Under the pieces are notes generated by a model, which made no database searches, was not told the origin of the DNA, and saw nothing but the letters and a program-made list of their open reading frames with translations. DNA of 20,061 nt from JAKJBL01 sp964461335 (GTDB lineage: Bacteria > Bacillota > Clostridia > Christensenellales > CAG-138), in the NCBI GenBank assembly GCA_964461335.1, contig CAYWTY010000030.1, positions 1-20,061 on the forward strand, given 5' to 3'. Positions 7,563 to 14,940 of the stretch are shown here, one piece after another. The position numbers were made by a program, and so were the translations under genes. Position 1 is the stretch's first letter; each line of letters opens with the position of its first letter.

Positions 7563-8912
7563 ATGGAAATGCCTGGGGAAAATGCGCAGCTTAGTGCAGC
7601 GCCGCACAGCCAAACTGCTGAAATTGCAGTGCTTGGGAGCATGCTCCTTGATGCGGGAGCATTAGATAGCAGCTTGGAGCAGCTTGCCCCGGATGACTTT
7701 TATCTTCCCGCAAATCAAGATATTTTTGCGTGTATGCGAAGCCTTAGAGATAAAGGCGCGCCTGTTGACATAGTTTCGCTAATAACAGAGCTTGATAGAT
7801 TAGGCAAGCTTAGGCAGGTAGGGGATGTTGGCTATATAACAGACCTTACAATAAAAACTATTTCTGCTGCAGAAGCGGACTATTATATAAACCTTGTAAC
7901 AGAGCACTCAATGCAGCGCCAGCTCATACGCGCAGGCAATGCAATATCACGCGAAGCAATGGATAATGAGCGCGATATTGAGCAGGTTTTAAGCGATGCA
8001 GAGCGCCGCGTTTACGATATTACACTAAAGCGCGCGCAAGACTCGCTTTTGCCTGTTCAGGAAACTATGTATGACACATACGCGCACCTTGGCGAGCTAA
8101 TGACGCGCCAAGGGCAGCTTATAGGCGTATCATCGGGCTTTCTTGACCTTGATAGAAAAACATCGGGCTTAAAAAAATCCGACCTTATTATTGTAGCAGG
8201 CCGCCCTGCAATGGGCAAAACGAGCCTTGCGCTTAACATTGCTCAACATGCAGCGCTTCATGATGGCAGAACAGTTGTTGTGTTTTCGCTTGAAATGGGG
8301 CGCGAGCAGCTTATTACGCGCATATTCAGCTCTGAGGCTGAGGTTGATATGCAAAAGCTCCTTACAGGCACAATGAGCGAAGGCGAGCTTATTAAAGTAT
8401 CCCAGGTGCTTGGGCCTCTTGGCAAAAGCAAGCTCTTTATTGATGATTCCGCAAATGCGACAGTGCCCGAAATCCGCTCAAAATGCCGCAGGTTAAAAGC
8501 GCGCCACGGGTTGGATCTTTTAGTTATTGACTATCTCCAGCTTATGCGCTCAAATAGAAAGACTGATAACCGCCAGCAGGAGGTTTCAGAAATCACAAGG
8601 TCGCTGAAAATCCTTGCGCGTGAGCTTGATGTACCCATAGTTTTGCTCTCTCAGCTCTCACGCGAACCCGAAAAGCGCAAGGAAGACCATAGGCCTATGC
8701 TTTCAGATCTTAGAGAGAGCGGCGCAATAGAGCAGGATGCGGATATTGTGCTTTTGCTCTATCGCGGGCAGGTTTATGATGAGGAAATAGATAATAATAT
8801 TGCTGAAGTCAACATTGCAAAGCACAGAAACGGGCCTACAGGCCTTGTTAAGCTTTGCTGGTTCGGTGAATTTACAAAGTTTAAGAACCTGCTAATGCTC
8901 GAAGCTAAATAA
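7563..8912 (+). CDS. dnaB: replicative DNA helicase DnaB
   Basis: The 449-aa protein has the normal DnaB length and layout: an N-terminal DnaB domain (about 12–115, beginning AEIAVLGSMLLD), a linker, and a RecA-like motor from about 185. Walker A is GRPAMGKTS (213–221); Walker B is LLVIDYLQL with D323; the arginine-finger region reads KHRNGPTG near the C-terminus. It forms the hexameric helicase that unwinds DNA ahead of the replication fork (called DnaC in Bacillus). The best start is ATG 7563; a second ATG two codons later is possible. The upstream site is only GGGG-like (about 7548–7558), weaker than its neighbours. It closes the conserved operon; no clear terminator follows. Confidence 0.96.
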   Translation: MEMPGENAQLSAAPHSQTAEIAVLGSMLLDAGALDSSLEQLAPDDFYLPANQDIFACMRSLRDKGAPVDIVSLITELDRLGKLRQVGDVGYITDLTIKTISAAEADYYINLVTEHSMQRQLIRAGNAISREAMDNERDIEQVLSDAERRVYDITLKRAQDSLLPVQETMYDTYAHLGELMTRQGQLIGVSSGFLDLDRKTSGLKKSDLIIVAGRPAMGKTSLALNIAQHAALHDGRTVVVFSLEMGREQLITRIFSSEAEVDMQKLLTGTMSEGELIKVSQVLGPLGKSKLFIDDSANATVPEIRSKCRRLKARHGLDLLVIDYLQLMRSNRKTDNRQQEVSEITRSLKILARELDVPIVLLSQLSREPEKRKEDHRPMLSDLRESGAIEQDADIVLLLYRGQVYDEEIDNNIAEVNIAKHRNGPTGLVKLCWFGEFTKFKNLLMLEAK

Positions 8913-8980
8913 AAAAAGCGGTTTGGCATGGTTTTATAGGAAACTTATTGTGCCATACCCCATAACGATACTTAAATGCA

Positions 8981-9020
8981 ATAGATAGGCGTTGACCAGC
9001 AAGGGATGACGCCTATCTAT
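8981..9020. repeat. long perfect inverted repeat after dnaB
   Basis: ATAGATAGGCGT (8981–8992) and ACGCCTATCTAT (9009–9020) form a 12-bp perfect stem around a 16-nt loop. It lies between dnaB and the decayed toxin–antitoxin module, with no T run on either side, so it is not a classic intrinsic terminator. It may still protect or end transcripts from both sides. The remaining 8913–8980 shows nothing I can name. Confidence 0.6.
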
Positions 9021-9031
9021 ATGATTTACAA

Positions 9032-9136
9032 TTATTTGTTTAAAATGCTCTTGTCTTCATTCTCTCGATAATCCTGTATATCATCCACAAACACTTGATT
9101 ATCAATAATCTGATAAACGATTCTATACCTTTTCAT
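9032..9136 (-). pseudogene. remnant of a RelE/ParE-like toxin (C-terminal fragment)
   Basis: A 34-codon frame starts with ATG at 9136–9134, sharing one base with the antitoxin stop (TAATG). Its product (RYRIVYQIIDNQVFVDDIQDY…) looks like the last two beta strands and tail of a RelE/ParE-superfamily toxin, whose members are usually 85–100 aa. About 55 N-terminal residues are missing, so it should be inactive. The most likely history is an internal deletion joining the original start to the 3′ end. Alternatively it is a retained micro-protein. Family assignment rests on a short stretch and the antitoxin next door. Confidence 0.6.
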
Positions 9137-9423
9137 TATGCTCCATGCTCCGCTCCCTTGGCGATTGCTTCCCTCATGTTCTTTTCGAACTCATCTATTG
9201 TATATCCTTGGGCTCCAAGTAAACGGGAACGTTCTCTCGCAAGCAGACGTTCGGCTGTCGCTAAATCATCCTCACGCTTGTTGAATGTTTCTATATCCAT
9301 GATAACCGTATCTCCTACGCCATTTTTGGTTAAGAACACAGGTAGTTTCTTTTTACGGCAAATCTCGGCAATGCTGTTATAATTTCTTCGAATGTCACTT
9401 GACGATCTAATTATTGTGTTCAA
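9136..9423 (-). CDS. Phd/YefM-family antitoxin
   Basis: The 95-aa product (NTIIRSSSDIRRNYNSIAEIC…PVFLTKNGVGDTVIMDIETF) has the Phd/YefM fold: an N-terminal DNA-binding half ending near the VIMDIETF strand, and a charged helical C-terminal half that normally wraps the toxin. The TTG at 9423 is preferred because AGGAGG (9437–9432) lies eight bases before it; the in-frame GTG at 9432 overlaps that site. Such antitoxins repress their own promoter, and a palindrome sits on the −10 here. The toxin gene that should follow is reduced to a fragment, leaving a solitary antitoxin that might still regulate itself or counter a related toxin elsewhere. Confidence 0.8.
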   Translation of the reverse strand: MNTIIRSSSDIRRNYNSIAEICRKKKLPVFLTKNGVGDTVIMDIETFNKREDDLATAERLLARERSRLLGAQGYTIDEFEKNMREAIAKGAEHGA

Positions 9424-9446
9424 TTTCTTCACCTCCTGGTAGTCAA

Positions 9447-9486
9447 ATAATACCTGTATTATACCCCTATAAGGCTAAAGTAACAA
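9447..9486 (-). promoter_or_regulatory. antitoxin promoter with overlapping palindromic operator
   Basis: Minus-strand TTGTTA (9486–9481), 17-bp spacer, TATAAT (9463–9458). The palindrome ATAATAC-CT-GTATTAT (9447–9462) covers most of the −10, as expected of an autoregulatory operator for a Phd/YefM antitoxin. Confidence 0.65.
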
Positions 9487-9530
9487 GAGCCAAACAGCTT
9501 TATGTTTCGGCCTTACCCATGGTTCAAATC

Positions 9531-9555
9531 AAAAAAAAGCGGTTTCCCGCTTTTT
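9531..9555 (-). terminator. terminator of the pheST operon (bidirectional shape)
   Basis: AAAAAGCGG and CCGCTTTTT (9534–9542, 9547–9555) form a stem closed, on the minus strand, by a GAAA tetraloop and followed by T residues down to 9531. It sits 12 bp after the pheT stop. Confidence 0.85.
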
Positions 9556-9567
9556 CTACTTCAGCTG

Positions 9568-11976
9568 TTATTCTCTTAATTGAGCGCCTGCGTTAGAGAG
9601 CGCCTTTAAAATCGCATCTATTGAGCTTGTAATATCCGCTTCGTCAAGTGTGCGCTCTGTACTCCTTAAAGTAAACGAATATGCCATGCTCTTTTTACCT
9701 TTTGGAACTGTTTCGCCTCTAAAAACATCAAATAGCGCAACGTTTTCAACAAGTACGCTATCAGGCAGGCATTCTGCATTCTCTATTGCCTGCTTAAGGG
9801 TTATTGCGCTTACTTGTTCATCAACAATAAGCGCAAGGTCCCTTTCAACAACAGGGTAGCGCGGCAGCTGCTTATATGTGCGCCCACGTTTATGGAGCTT
9901 AAAAAGTGCTTTAAAGCAAAGCTCACAAACAAGCACTCGGGTATGCACGTCAAACGCTGCTGCAACATCCATATCTACTTCGCCAAGCTCCCCAAGATAT
10001 GTTTCCCCGGAAAACACCCTTGCGCATCTTCCTTTGTGAAGGTAGGGGCCGCCGCCTGAAAGAAAGCGCAGCTCGCCTATGCCAAGACTATCTGCAAGGT
10101 ATTCCACAGCGCCTTTTAACGTAAAGAAATCCTCCCCGTTTAAGAAGAAGCACAGCCCTATGAGCTTATACTCCTCTGCTAATACAGGGTTATTATCAAA
10201 ATGCACATTGCCTACTTCAAAAAAGCGGCCATGCCCTGTGCGGCGGTTGAGGTTAAGCGCTGCAGTCTTTAGCAAACCCGGGATGAGCGTTGTCCTCATT
10301 AAGCTCTGGTCTTCACCAAATGGGTTTTGAACCCTGACTGCAAGGCGTTTTCCGTCATTTTGTAGAAGCTTAAGGCTATCGAGCACTTCAGGGTTTGTGA
10401 AGTTATAATTATATACCTCGTATGCGCCAAGCGCAGCAAGCGTGTCTTTTATATTGTCTTCAAGCAGGAAGGGCGGCGTAAGCCTGCCGCGGAAAGTGTT
10501 GCCTGCCATAAGCGTAGGCTTAATGTTGTAATAGCCGTAAATGCGCGCTACTTCTTCTGCAATATCCCAGTCTGCCTCAAGGCCGCTTTCAATATCTGTG
10601 CGGTAATGCGGCACTTTAACATTTAGCGTATGCGCTTTCGCATTTGTTAAAAGCCCGACTGTTTTAAGCATTTCTGCCATTTCTTCAGGCGAAAACTCAG
10701 TATTAAGTATTCGGTTAATATGCTTTGCATCAACATTTATTTCGCGCTCTGCTAAATCCGCAGCACATACATCTATGGTTTTGCCAACAATTACGCCTGC
10801 CTTAAGCTCATCAACAAGCTCCATTGCGCGCATAAGCGCCTTTTCTGCGCCAACAGGCTCAACGCCCTTAATAAACCTTGCTGCAGCATCAGTAATATGC
10901 CTGAGCTTCCTTGCAGTTGCGCGGATATTGCTGCCTAAGAAAACCGCAGCTTCAAAGAGGATTGCATTTGTTACGGGCTTAATTTCTGAGTTTTCGCCGC
11001 CCATTACGCCTGCAATGCCTACCCCCCGCTTAGGGTCTGCAATTAAAAGCATTGAGGGGTCAACCTGCCGCTCTTTGCTATCTAGAGTTCTTACAACTTC
11101 GCCCTCATTCGCGTTTCTTACAATAATATGCCCGTCTGTAACATACTCAAGGTCAAACGCATGCATGGGGTGGCCGTATTCAACCATTACATAGTTTGTT
11201 ATATCTACTATATTGTTGATTGGCCGCAAGCCGACTGAGCGCAGCTTTCTTTGCATCCACTTTGGCGAAGGCGCTATGCTTATATCCTTTACAACGCGGC
11301 ATGCATAGCGCGGGCAAAGCATAGTGTTTTCTACGGTTACTTTAGCATACTCGCGTTCGTCGCCTATACCTTCAACATGTTTTATTGTAGGTTCGTAAAA
11401 TGGCTTGCCAAGCGCTGAGGCAGCCTCGCGGCACATCCCGATAATGCTCTGGCAGTCAGGCCTGTTTGCAGTTAGCTCAATATTAAAAATCACATCATTT
11501 AGCCCGAGTGCTGCTGCAATCGGCTCACCTAAAGCATGCTCGCCTTTAAGCTCAAGCAGGCCGTCAAATTCTGCGCCTTCATATTCTGCTTCTGTTATGC
11601 CAAGCTCAGCGCCTGAGCAGAGCATACCAGAGCTTTCAATCCCGCGCATAAGCACAGGCGTTATTTCAACATTGCCAGGGAGCTTTGCTCCAGGTAGAGC
11701 TAGAGGTGCAAGCATGCCCTCCCTTACGTTTGGCGCACCGCAGACTATTGTGCGAAGGCTACCCTCGCCAACATCCACTTTGCAAACGCTGAGCTTTTGC
11801 GCTTCAGGGTGCTGCACAACGCTTTCTACACGCGAAACTACAACGCCTTTGACATTATTAAGCTCAGGGATGATTTCTTCAACCTCAAAGCCGCGCCACA
11901 TAAGCTTTTCTGCAAACTCCTCATGTGTTACATCATATTCAACATATTCTTTAAGCCATTTTAGAGGCAGCTTCAT
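9568..11976 (-). CDS. pheT: phenylalanyl-tRNA synthetase beta subunit
   Basis: The 802-aa product has the standard bacterial PheT length and domain order: N-terminal region, tRNA-binding OB fold (about 39–148), B3/B4 editing domain (about 210–385), B5 (about 400–475), catalytic-like core (about 480–690) and a C-terminal ferredoxin-fold anticodon-binding domain (about 707–802, LPRYPVVERDLALIVDE…). With PheS it forms the α2β2 enzyme that charges tRNA-Phe and hydrolyses mischarged Tyr-tRNA-Phe. The ATG at 11976 is preceded by AAGGAGG. It lies 44 bp behind pheS and is co-transcribed under the same T-box. Confidence 0.97.
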   Translation of the reverse strand: MKLPLKWLKEYVEYDVTHEEFAEKLMWRGFEVEEIIPELNNVKGVVVSRVESVVQHPEAQKLSVCKVDVGEGSLRTIVCGAPNVREGMLAPLALPGAKLPGNVEITPVLMRGIESSGMLCSGAELGITEAEYEGAEFDGLLELKGEHALGEPIAAALGLNDVIFNIELTANRPDCQSIIGMCREAASALGKPFYEPTIKHVEGIGDEREYAKVTVENTMLCPRYACRVVKDISIAPSPKWMQRKLRSVGLRPINNIVDITNYVMVEYGHPMHAFDLEYVTDGHIIVRNANEGEVVRTLDSKERQVDPSMLLIADPKRGVGIAGVMGGENSEIKPVTNAILFEAAVFLGSNIRATARKLRHITDAAARFIKGVEPVGAEKALMRAMELVDELKAGVIVGKTIDVCAADLAEREINVDAKHINRILNTEFSPEEMAEMLKTVGLLTNAKAHTLNVKVPHYRTDIESGLEADWDIAEEVARIYGYYNIKPTLMAGNTFRGRLTPPFLLEDNIKDTLAALGAYEVYNYNFTNPEVLDSLKLLQNDGKRLAVRVQNPFGEDQSLMRTTLIPGLLKTAALNLNRRTGHGRFFEVGNVHFDNNPVLAEEYKLIGLCFFLNGEDFFTLKGAVEYLADSLGIGELRFLSGGGPYLHKGRCARVFSGETYLGELGEVDMDVAAAFDVHTRVLVCELCFKALFKLHKRGRTYKQLPRYPVVERDLALIVDEQVSAITLKQAIENAECLPDSVLVENVALFDVFRGETVPKGKKSMAYSFTLRSTERTLDEADITSSIDAILKALSNAGAQLRE

Positions 11977-12020
11977 TTGTGTTCCTCCTTATTAAAGGCA
12001 AATTATTAAGTGTAGTATTA

Positions 12021-13043
12021 TTAGAATTGGCTTAAAAAGCGGCCGTCGTTTTCGTACTGGAGCCTAATGTCAGGTATGCTGTATTTGAGGTTTGCAACCC
12101 TGTCAACGCCAAGGCCAAAGGCAAACGCGCTCCACTCATGCGGGTCTAAGCCGCAGTTTTCTATTACATGGGGGTTAGTAACTCCTGAGCCGAGTATTTC
12201 AAGCCAGCCGCTCCCTTTGCATACGCGGCAGCCCTTCCCATTGCAAATTGTGCAGGAAATATCCATTTCTGCAGAAGGCTCTGTAAACGGGAAGTAGCTC
12301 GGCCTAAAGCGCGTTTTAACATCATCGCCAAAAACTGCGTGTGCAAATGTTTCAAGCGTGCCCTTAAGGTCTGCAAGGGTTATGTTCCTATCAACTGCAA
12401 GCCCTTCCATTTGCATAAAAACAGGGGAGTGGCTTGCATCAGGCTCGTCAACGCGAAAGCACCTGCCAGGGATTACAACGCGAAATGGGGGTTCAAGCTC
12501 TTTAAGAGAGCGGATTTGGCAAGGGGATGTGTGCGGCCTTAGCACAACGCTCTCGTTTATATAAAAGGTATCCTGCACATCGCGCGCAGGGTGGCCGGGC
12601 GTTATGTTAAGTAGGGTAAAGCAAAACTCGTCAAGCTCAACCTCAGGCCCGTCAAATGGGATAAAGCCCATGCCAACTAACGCATCGCGTATTTCGCGGT
12701 ATGCAAGCGTCATCGGGTGCAGCCTGCCCCTTTTAGAAAGTAACTTGCCAGGTTCTGTTACATCAATTGTTTCTTTAAGAAGCCTCATCTGTGCAAGCTG
12801 TTGTAGAAGCGCTTGGCGCTTTGCTGCAATTCCTGCTTCAAGCTCGCGCTTAAGCGCGTTTGCCGCCTGCCCGATTTCAGCACGCGTGGTTTTGTGCATT
12901 GCACCCATTGCGCGAAGCACCTCTGTAAGTGCGCCGCTTCTGCCGAGCACGCTTACATTAAGCGCGTCAAGCTCTGCCTCGTTTGTGCATGCGTTAAGGC
13001 GTTCACGCGCCTCACGGCTTATTTTTTTAAGTGTTTCAAGCAT
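12021..13043 (-). CDS. pheS: phenylalanyl-tRNA synthetase alpha subunit
   Basis: The 340-aa product is the class II catalytic subunit. It has an N-terminal coiled coil (about 1–85) and class II motifs: the region around LRPHTSPCQIRSL (168–180), GRCFRVDEPDASHSPVF (193–209) and GLGVDR (310–315) as motif 3. A C-X2-C-X4-C-X2-C cluster (C264, C267, C272, C275) precedes LEILGSG; this is common in PheS of many Bacillota and may bind zinc. It activates phenylalanine with ATP and transfers it to tRNA-Phe. AAGGAGG lies a few bases before the ATG. A T-box leader controls it. Confidence 0.97.
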   Translation of the reverse strand: MLETLKKISREARERLNACTNEAELDALNVSVLGRSGALTEVLRAMGAMHKTTRAEIGQAANALKRELEAGIAAKRQALLQQLAQMRLLKETIDVTEPGKLLSKRGRLHPMTLAYREIRDALVGMGFIPFDGPEVELDEFCFTLLNITPGHPARDVQDTFYINESVVLRPHTSPCQIRSLKELEPPFRVVIPGRCFRVDEPDASHSPVFMQMEGLAVDRNITLADLKGTLETFAHAVFGDDVKTRFRPSYFPFTEPSAEMDISCTICNGKGCRVCKGSGWLEILGSGVTNPHVIENCGLDPHEWSAFAFGLGVDRVANLKYSIPDIRLQYENDGRFLSQF

Positions 13044-13072
13044 GGCTTACCTCCTTAGGCATCCTTTTTAAA

Positions 13073-13110
13073 ATAAAAAAAACGCTCCGCCCTGCAAGGG
13101 ACGAAGCGTT
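13073..13110 (-). terminator. T-box terminator hairpin
   Basis: AACGCTTCGTCCC pairs with GGGCGGAGCGTT around TTGCA on the minus strand (13110–13081), followed by eight T residues. It is the competing partner of the T-box antiterminator. Confidence 0.9.
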
Positions 13111-13339
13111 AAGCTGCGTGGTACCACCCTGGTTTGCTTTGCAAATACAAAGCCTTTATCCGCTGTAACGGGCTTACCCGCATCCGACTACACACATCAT
13201 AGCTTCACCGGAGCTGCTCATGGAGGGAAAGGGGGTGCGTCCGATGCACATACGCCGCTTCCAGCACCGATATTTCGGGCGGCGTTCTCTGTATATGGCT
13301 TTCGGCTGCCCGACTCCGTCATCGCAGAAAACTTAGTTG
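13073..13339 (-). promoter_or_regulatory. T-box leader of pheST
   Basis: The minus strand carries the diagnostic T-box sequence AGGGTGGTACCACGCAG (13130–13114) just before a terminator. Upstream, CTGC-GATGAC-GGAG can pair with CTCC-ATGA-GCAG to form the base of Stem I with its GA-rich internal loop; this places a TTC (minus strand, 13229–13227) on the 3′ side where the specifier codon belongs, matching phenylalanine. The leader senses uncharged tRNA-Phe and then allows read-through into pheS. The T-box is certain; the specifier position is my hand folding. Confidence 0.93.
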
Positions 13340-13345
13340 CCTGTT

Positions 13346-13374
13346 ATTTTAGCATAGCAAACTTTTAAACGCAA
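13346..13374 (-). promoter_or_regulatory. promoter of the pheST T-box transcript
   Basis: Minus-strand TTGCGT (13374–13369), 17-bp spacer, TAAAAT (13351–13346) preceded by TGC (extended −10). Confidence 0.6.
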
Positions 13375-13400
13375 GCATTTACTAAAAGCGCATAGACTTA

Positions 13401-13409
13401 TGATACAAT
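13401..13409 (+). promoter_or_regulatory. extended −10 promoter of the methyltransferase gene
   Basis: TGA-TACAAT: TG at 13401–13402 and the hexamer at 13404–13409. No convincing −35 is present. Transcription is expected to begin at about 13416, the A of the start codon. Confidence 0.55.
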
Positions 13410-13415
13410 ACATCT

Positions 13416-14111
13416 ATGAATCTAACTTTACCTAAAGCATTAGAGCCGCCGCTTAAACTAAATGCGCCTTTTTTGCCGAATGCTCAAAATTGCGGCGATG
13501 GGCTTTCGCTGCTTGCTGCCCTACAAAAGGGGAGCATTGCAGCTGCATTTTTTGACCCGCAGTATAGGGGCGTGCTTGATAAGCTTGCATATGGCAACGA
13601 AGGCGTAACCCGCGGCAGAAGGCGTGCAGCGCTTAAGCAAATGAGCCCTGAAATAATCCAAGAGTTTATATTGGGGCTTAATAGCTCGATACAGCCAAGC
13701 GGCCACCTCTTTTTATGGGTTGATAAATTCCACCTTTGCGAGGGCGTTTCTCTATGGCTTCGCGGTTCTGAGCTTAATATTGTAGATATGATTGTTTGGG
13801 ATAAGGAACGCCTAGGCATGGGGTACCGCACAAGGCGTTCCTGCGAATATTTGCTTGTGCTGCAAAAATCTCCAAAGCGTGCAAAGGGCATATGGCTTAA
13901 CCATTCAATCCCCGATATTCATCATGAGCGCAGCAGGAGCAGCCACCCGCATGCAAAGCCTGTTTCGCTCATGCGCACTTTAATTGAGGCAGTCACATGC
14001 GAAGGCGACTGGGTGCTTGACCCTGCAGCAGGCAGTTACAGCGTTTTACGCGCATGCAGGGAAGCAAACCGAGGCTTTTTAGGGTGCGACCTCAACAGCT
14101 TTGAAGAATAA
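13416..14111 (+). CDS. orphan DNA adenine/cytosine-N4 methyltransferase
   Basis: The 231-aa product is an S-adenosylmethionine-dependent amino-methyltransferase of the N6-A/N4-C type. The catalytic motif IV reads DPQY (47–50) instead of the usual DPPY. The cofactor-binding motif I comes later, as DPAAGSYS (202–209), after the motif-X-like segment KPVSLMRTLIEA. The order IV then X/I fits the beta class. There is no target-recognition insert of great size and no restriction enzyme beside it, so it is an orphan, often phage-borne. No ribosome binding site precedes the ATG, which lies only six bases after a −10, suggesting a leaderless mRNA. It diverges from pheS and converges with the virion cluster, one base from it. 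The target site is unknown. Confidence 0.88.
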   Translation: MNLTLPKALEPPLKLNAPFLPNAQNCGDGLSLLAALQKGSIAAAFFDPQYRGVLDKLAYGNEGVTRGRRRAALKQMSPEIIQEFILGLNSSIQPSGHLFLWVDKFHLCEGVSLWLRGSELNIVDMIVWDKERLGMGYRTRRSCEYLLVLQKSPKRAKGIWLNHSIPDIHHERSRSSHPHAKPVSLMRTLIEAVTCEGDWVLDPAAGSYSVLRACREANRGFLGCDLNSFEE

Positions 14112-14112
14112 T

Positions 14113-14931
14113 TCAGCCTCCCGGGTATATGCCCTGCACAGCCACATAGCCTGATTTACCAAGGCTTTCTACAAGCTCAGCTCTATATCTTCTTCCTTGT
14201 GCAGTTTCGCCATTATAAATTACGCTGCGCTCGTGTGGCGATAGCCCCTCTAAAAATAAATAGCAGTTTTTGGCGGATGTAGGCGTAACGCTCGTTTTTC
14301 GCGTATTTGCTGATGTTTGCTTTGTATTTGTAATATACGCTTTTTCTGCTGATAAAAACGCTCTGTTTGTTGCCTGGGTTTGCAAATTGAGGTTGAACTT
14401 TTCCGCTTCAAAGCTTCTGCTTAGCTCCTTTTCAGCGGTTTCCATAATGAGCTTTGCAAGAAGCGCTGAGTATTCGCTCTCAAGCTGGCCTATATCACGC
14501 ACTTCGCTATCCATTAGGCGCTTTTTCATGTCGCTTACAAATGTGCTTTTCCCCATGCCGCGGCTTAGGCTGTCTGCATCAAGGTCAGCTTTATGCTCCT
14601 TTGTGCGCTCAATTCGACGCGCTATTGCAAGGTCAAGCCCAGGCCTTAGGCTTTCTTCATATTGTGCGCGTATTGAGTCTGTGCTCCTTGGCGTATAATT
14701 TAGACTGCCTGCGTTAAGGAGAGGTTCAATGCCTGCCATAATTACGCCAACCCCTTGCGAATACGCATCAGATGCATTGCTTTTATAGCTTGCCTCGTAT
14801 GCAGCTTGGGTTTTAGACCCCCAGACTCCATCCACCTTTAGGCTTGCTCCGCCTTGGTTAAGCTCCCTTTGGAGCGCCTTTACTGCTGCTTTATTTTGCT
14901 TTTCAGTCTGCTCTAAAAAATATGTTTCCAT
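14113..14931 (-). CDS. virion-cluster protein with peptidoglycan-binding-like N-terminus
   Basis: The 272-aa product starts with a region (about 14–46, ALQRELNQGG…LKVDGVWGSKTQAAYEA) typical of the PG_binding_1 fold (L…LG..VDG.WG..T..A). From about 80 to 230 it is charged and mainly helical (RRIERTKEHKADLDADSL…ESEYSALLAKLIMETAEKELSRSFEAEKF), then has a short compact tail ending YVAVQGIYPGG. It has no signal peptide. As last gene of the cluster, after hub and FFYP-domain genes, it could be a tail-tip, ejection or cell-wall-contact protein; that is inference from position. AAGGAGG lies four to ten bases before the ATG, touching the upstream gene's stop. Confidence 0.75.
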   Translation of the reverse strand: METYFLEQTEKQNKAAVKALQRELNQGGASLKVDGVWGSKTQAAYEASYKSNASDAYSQGVGVIMAGIEPLLNAGSLNYTPRSTDSIRAQYEESLRPGLDLAIARRIERTKEHKADLDADSLSRGMGKSTFVSDMKKRLMDSEVRDIGQLESEYSALLAKLIMETAEKELSRSFEAEKFNLNLQTQATNRAFLSAEKAYITNTKQTSANTRKTSVTPTSAKNCYLFLEGLSPHERSVIYNGETAQGRRYRAELVESLGKSGYVAVQGIYPGG

Positions 14932-14940
14932 GCCCCCTCC

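Noticed and set aside
9095..9382. Plus-strand open frame of 95 codons
   Set aside because: Antisense to the antitoxin gene, which has a family match, ribosome binding site and promoter.
10775..11194. Long plus-strand frames across pheT (also 11405–11995)
   Set aside because: Ser/Ala-rich antisense shadows of a complete, conserved pheT.
12220..12260. Zinc-knuckle-like cysteine cluster in PheS as a novelty
   Set aside because: C-X2-C-X4-C-X2-C before LEILG is common in PheS of many Bacillota.
14270..14717. Two overlapping plus-strand frames opposite the PGBD-like gene
   Set aside because: No ribosome binding sites and low-complexity composition; antisense shadows of the minus-strand gene.
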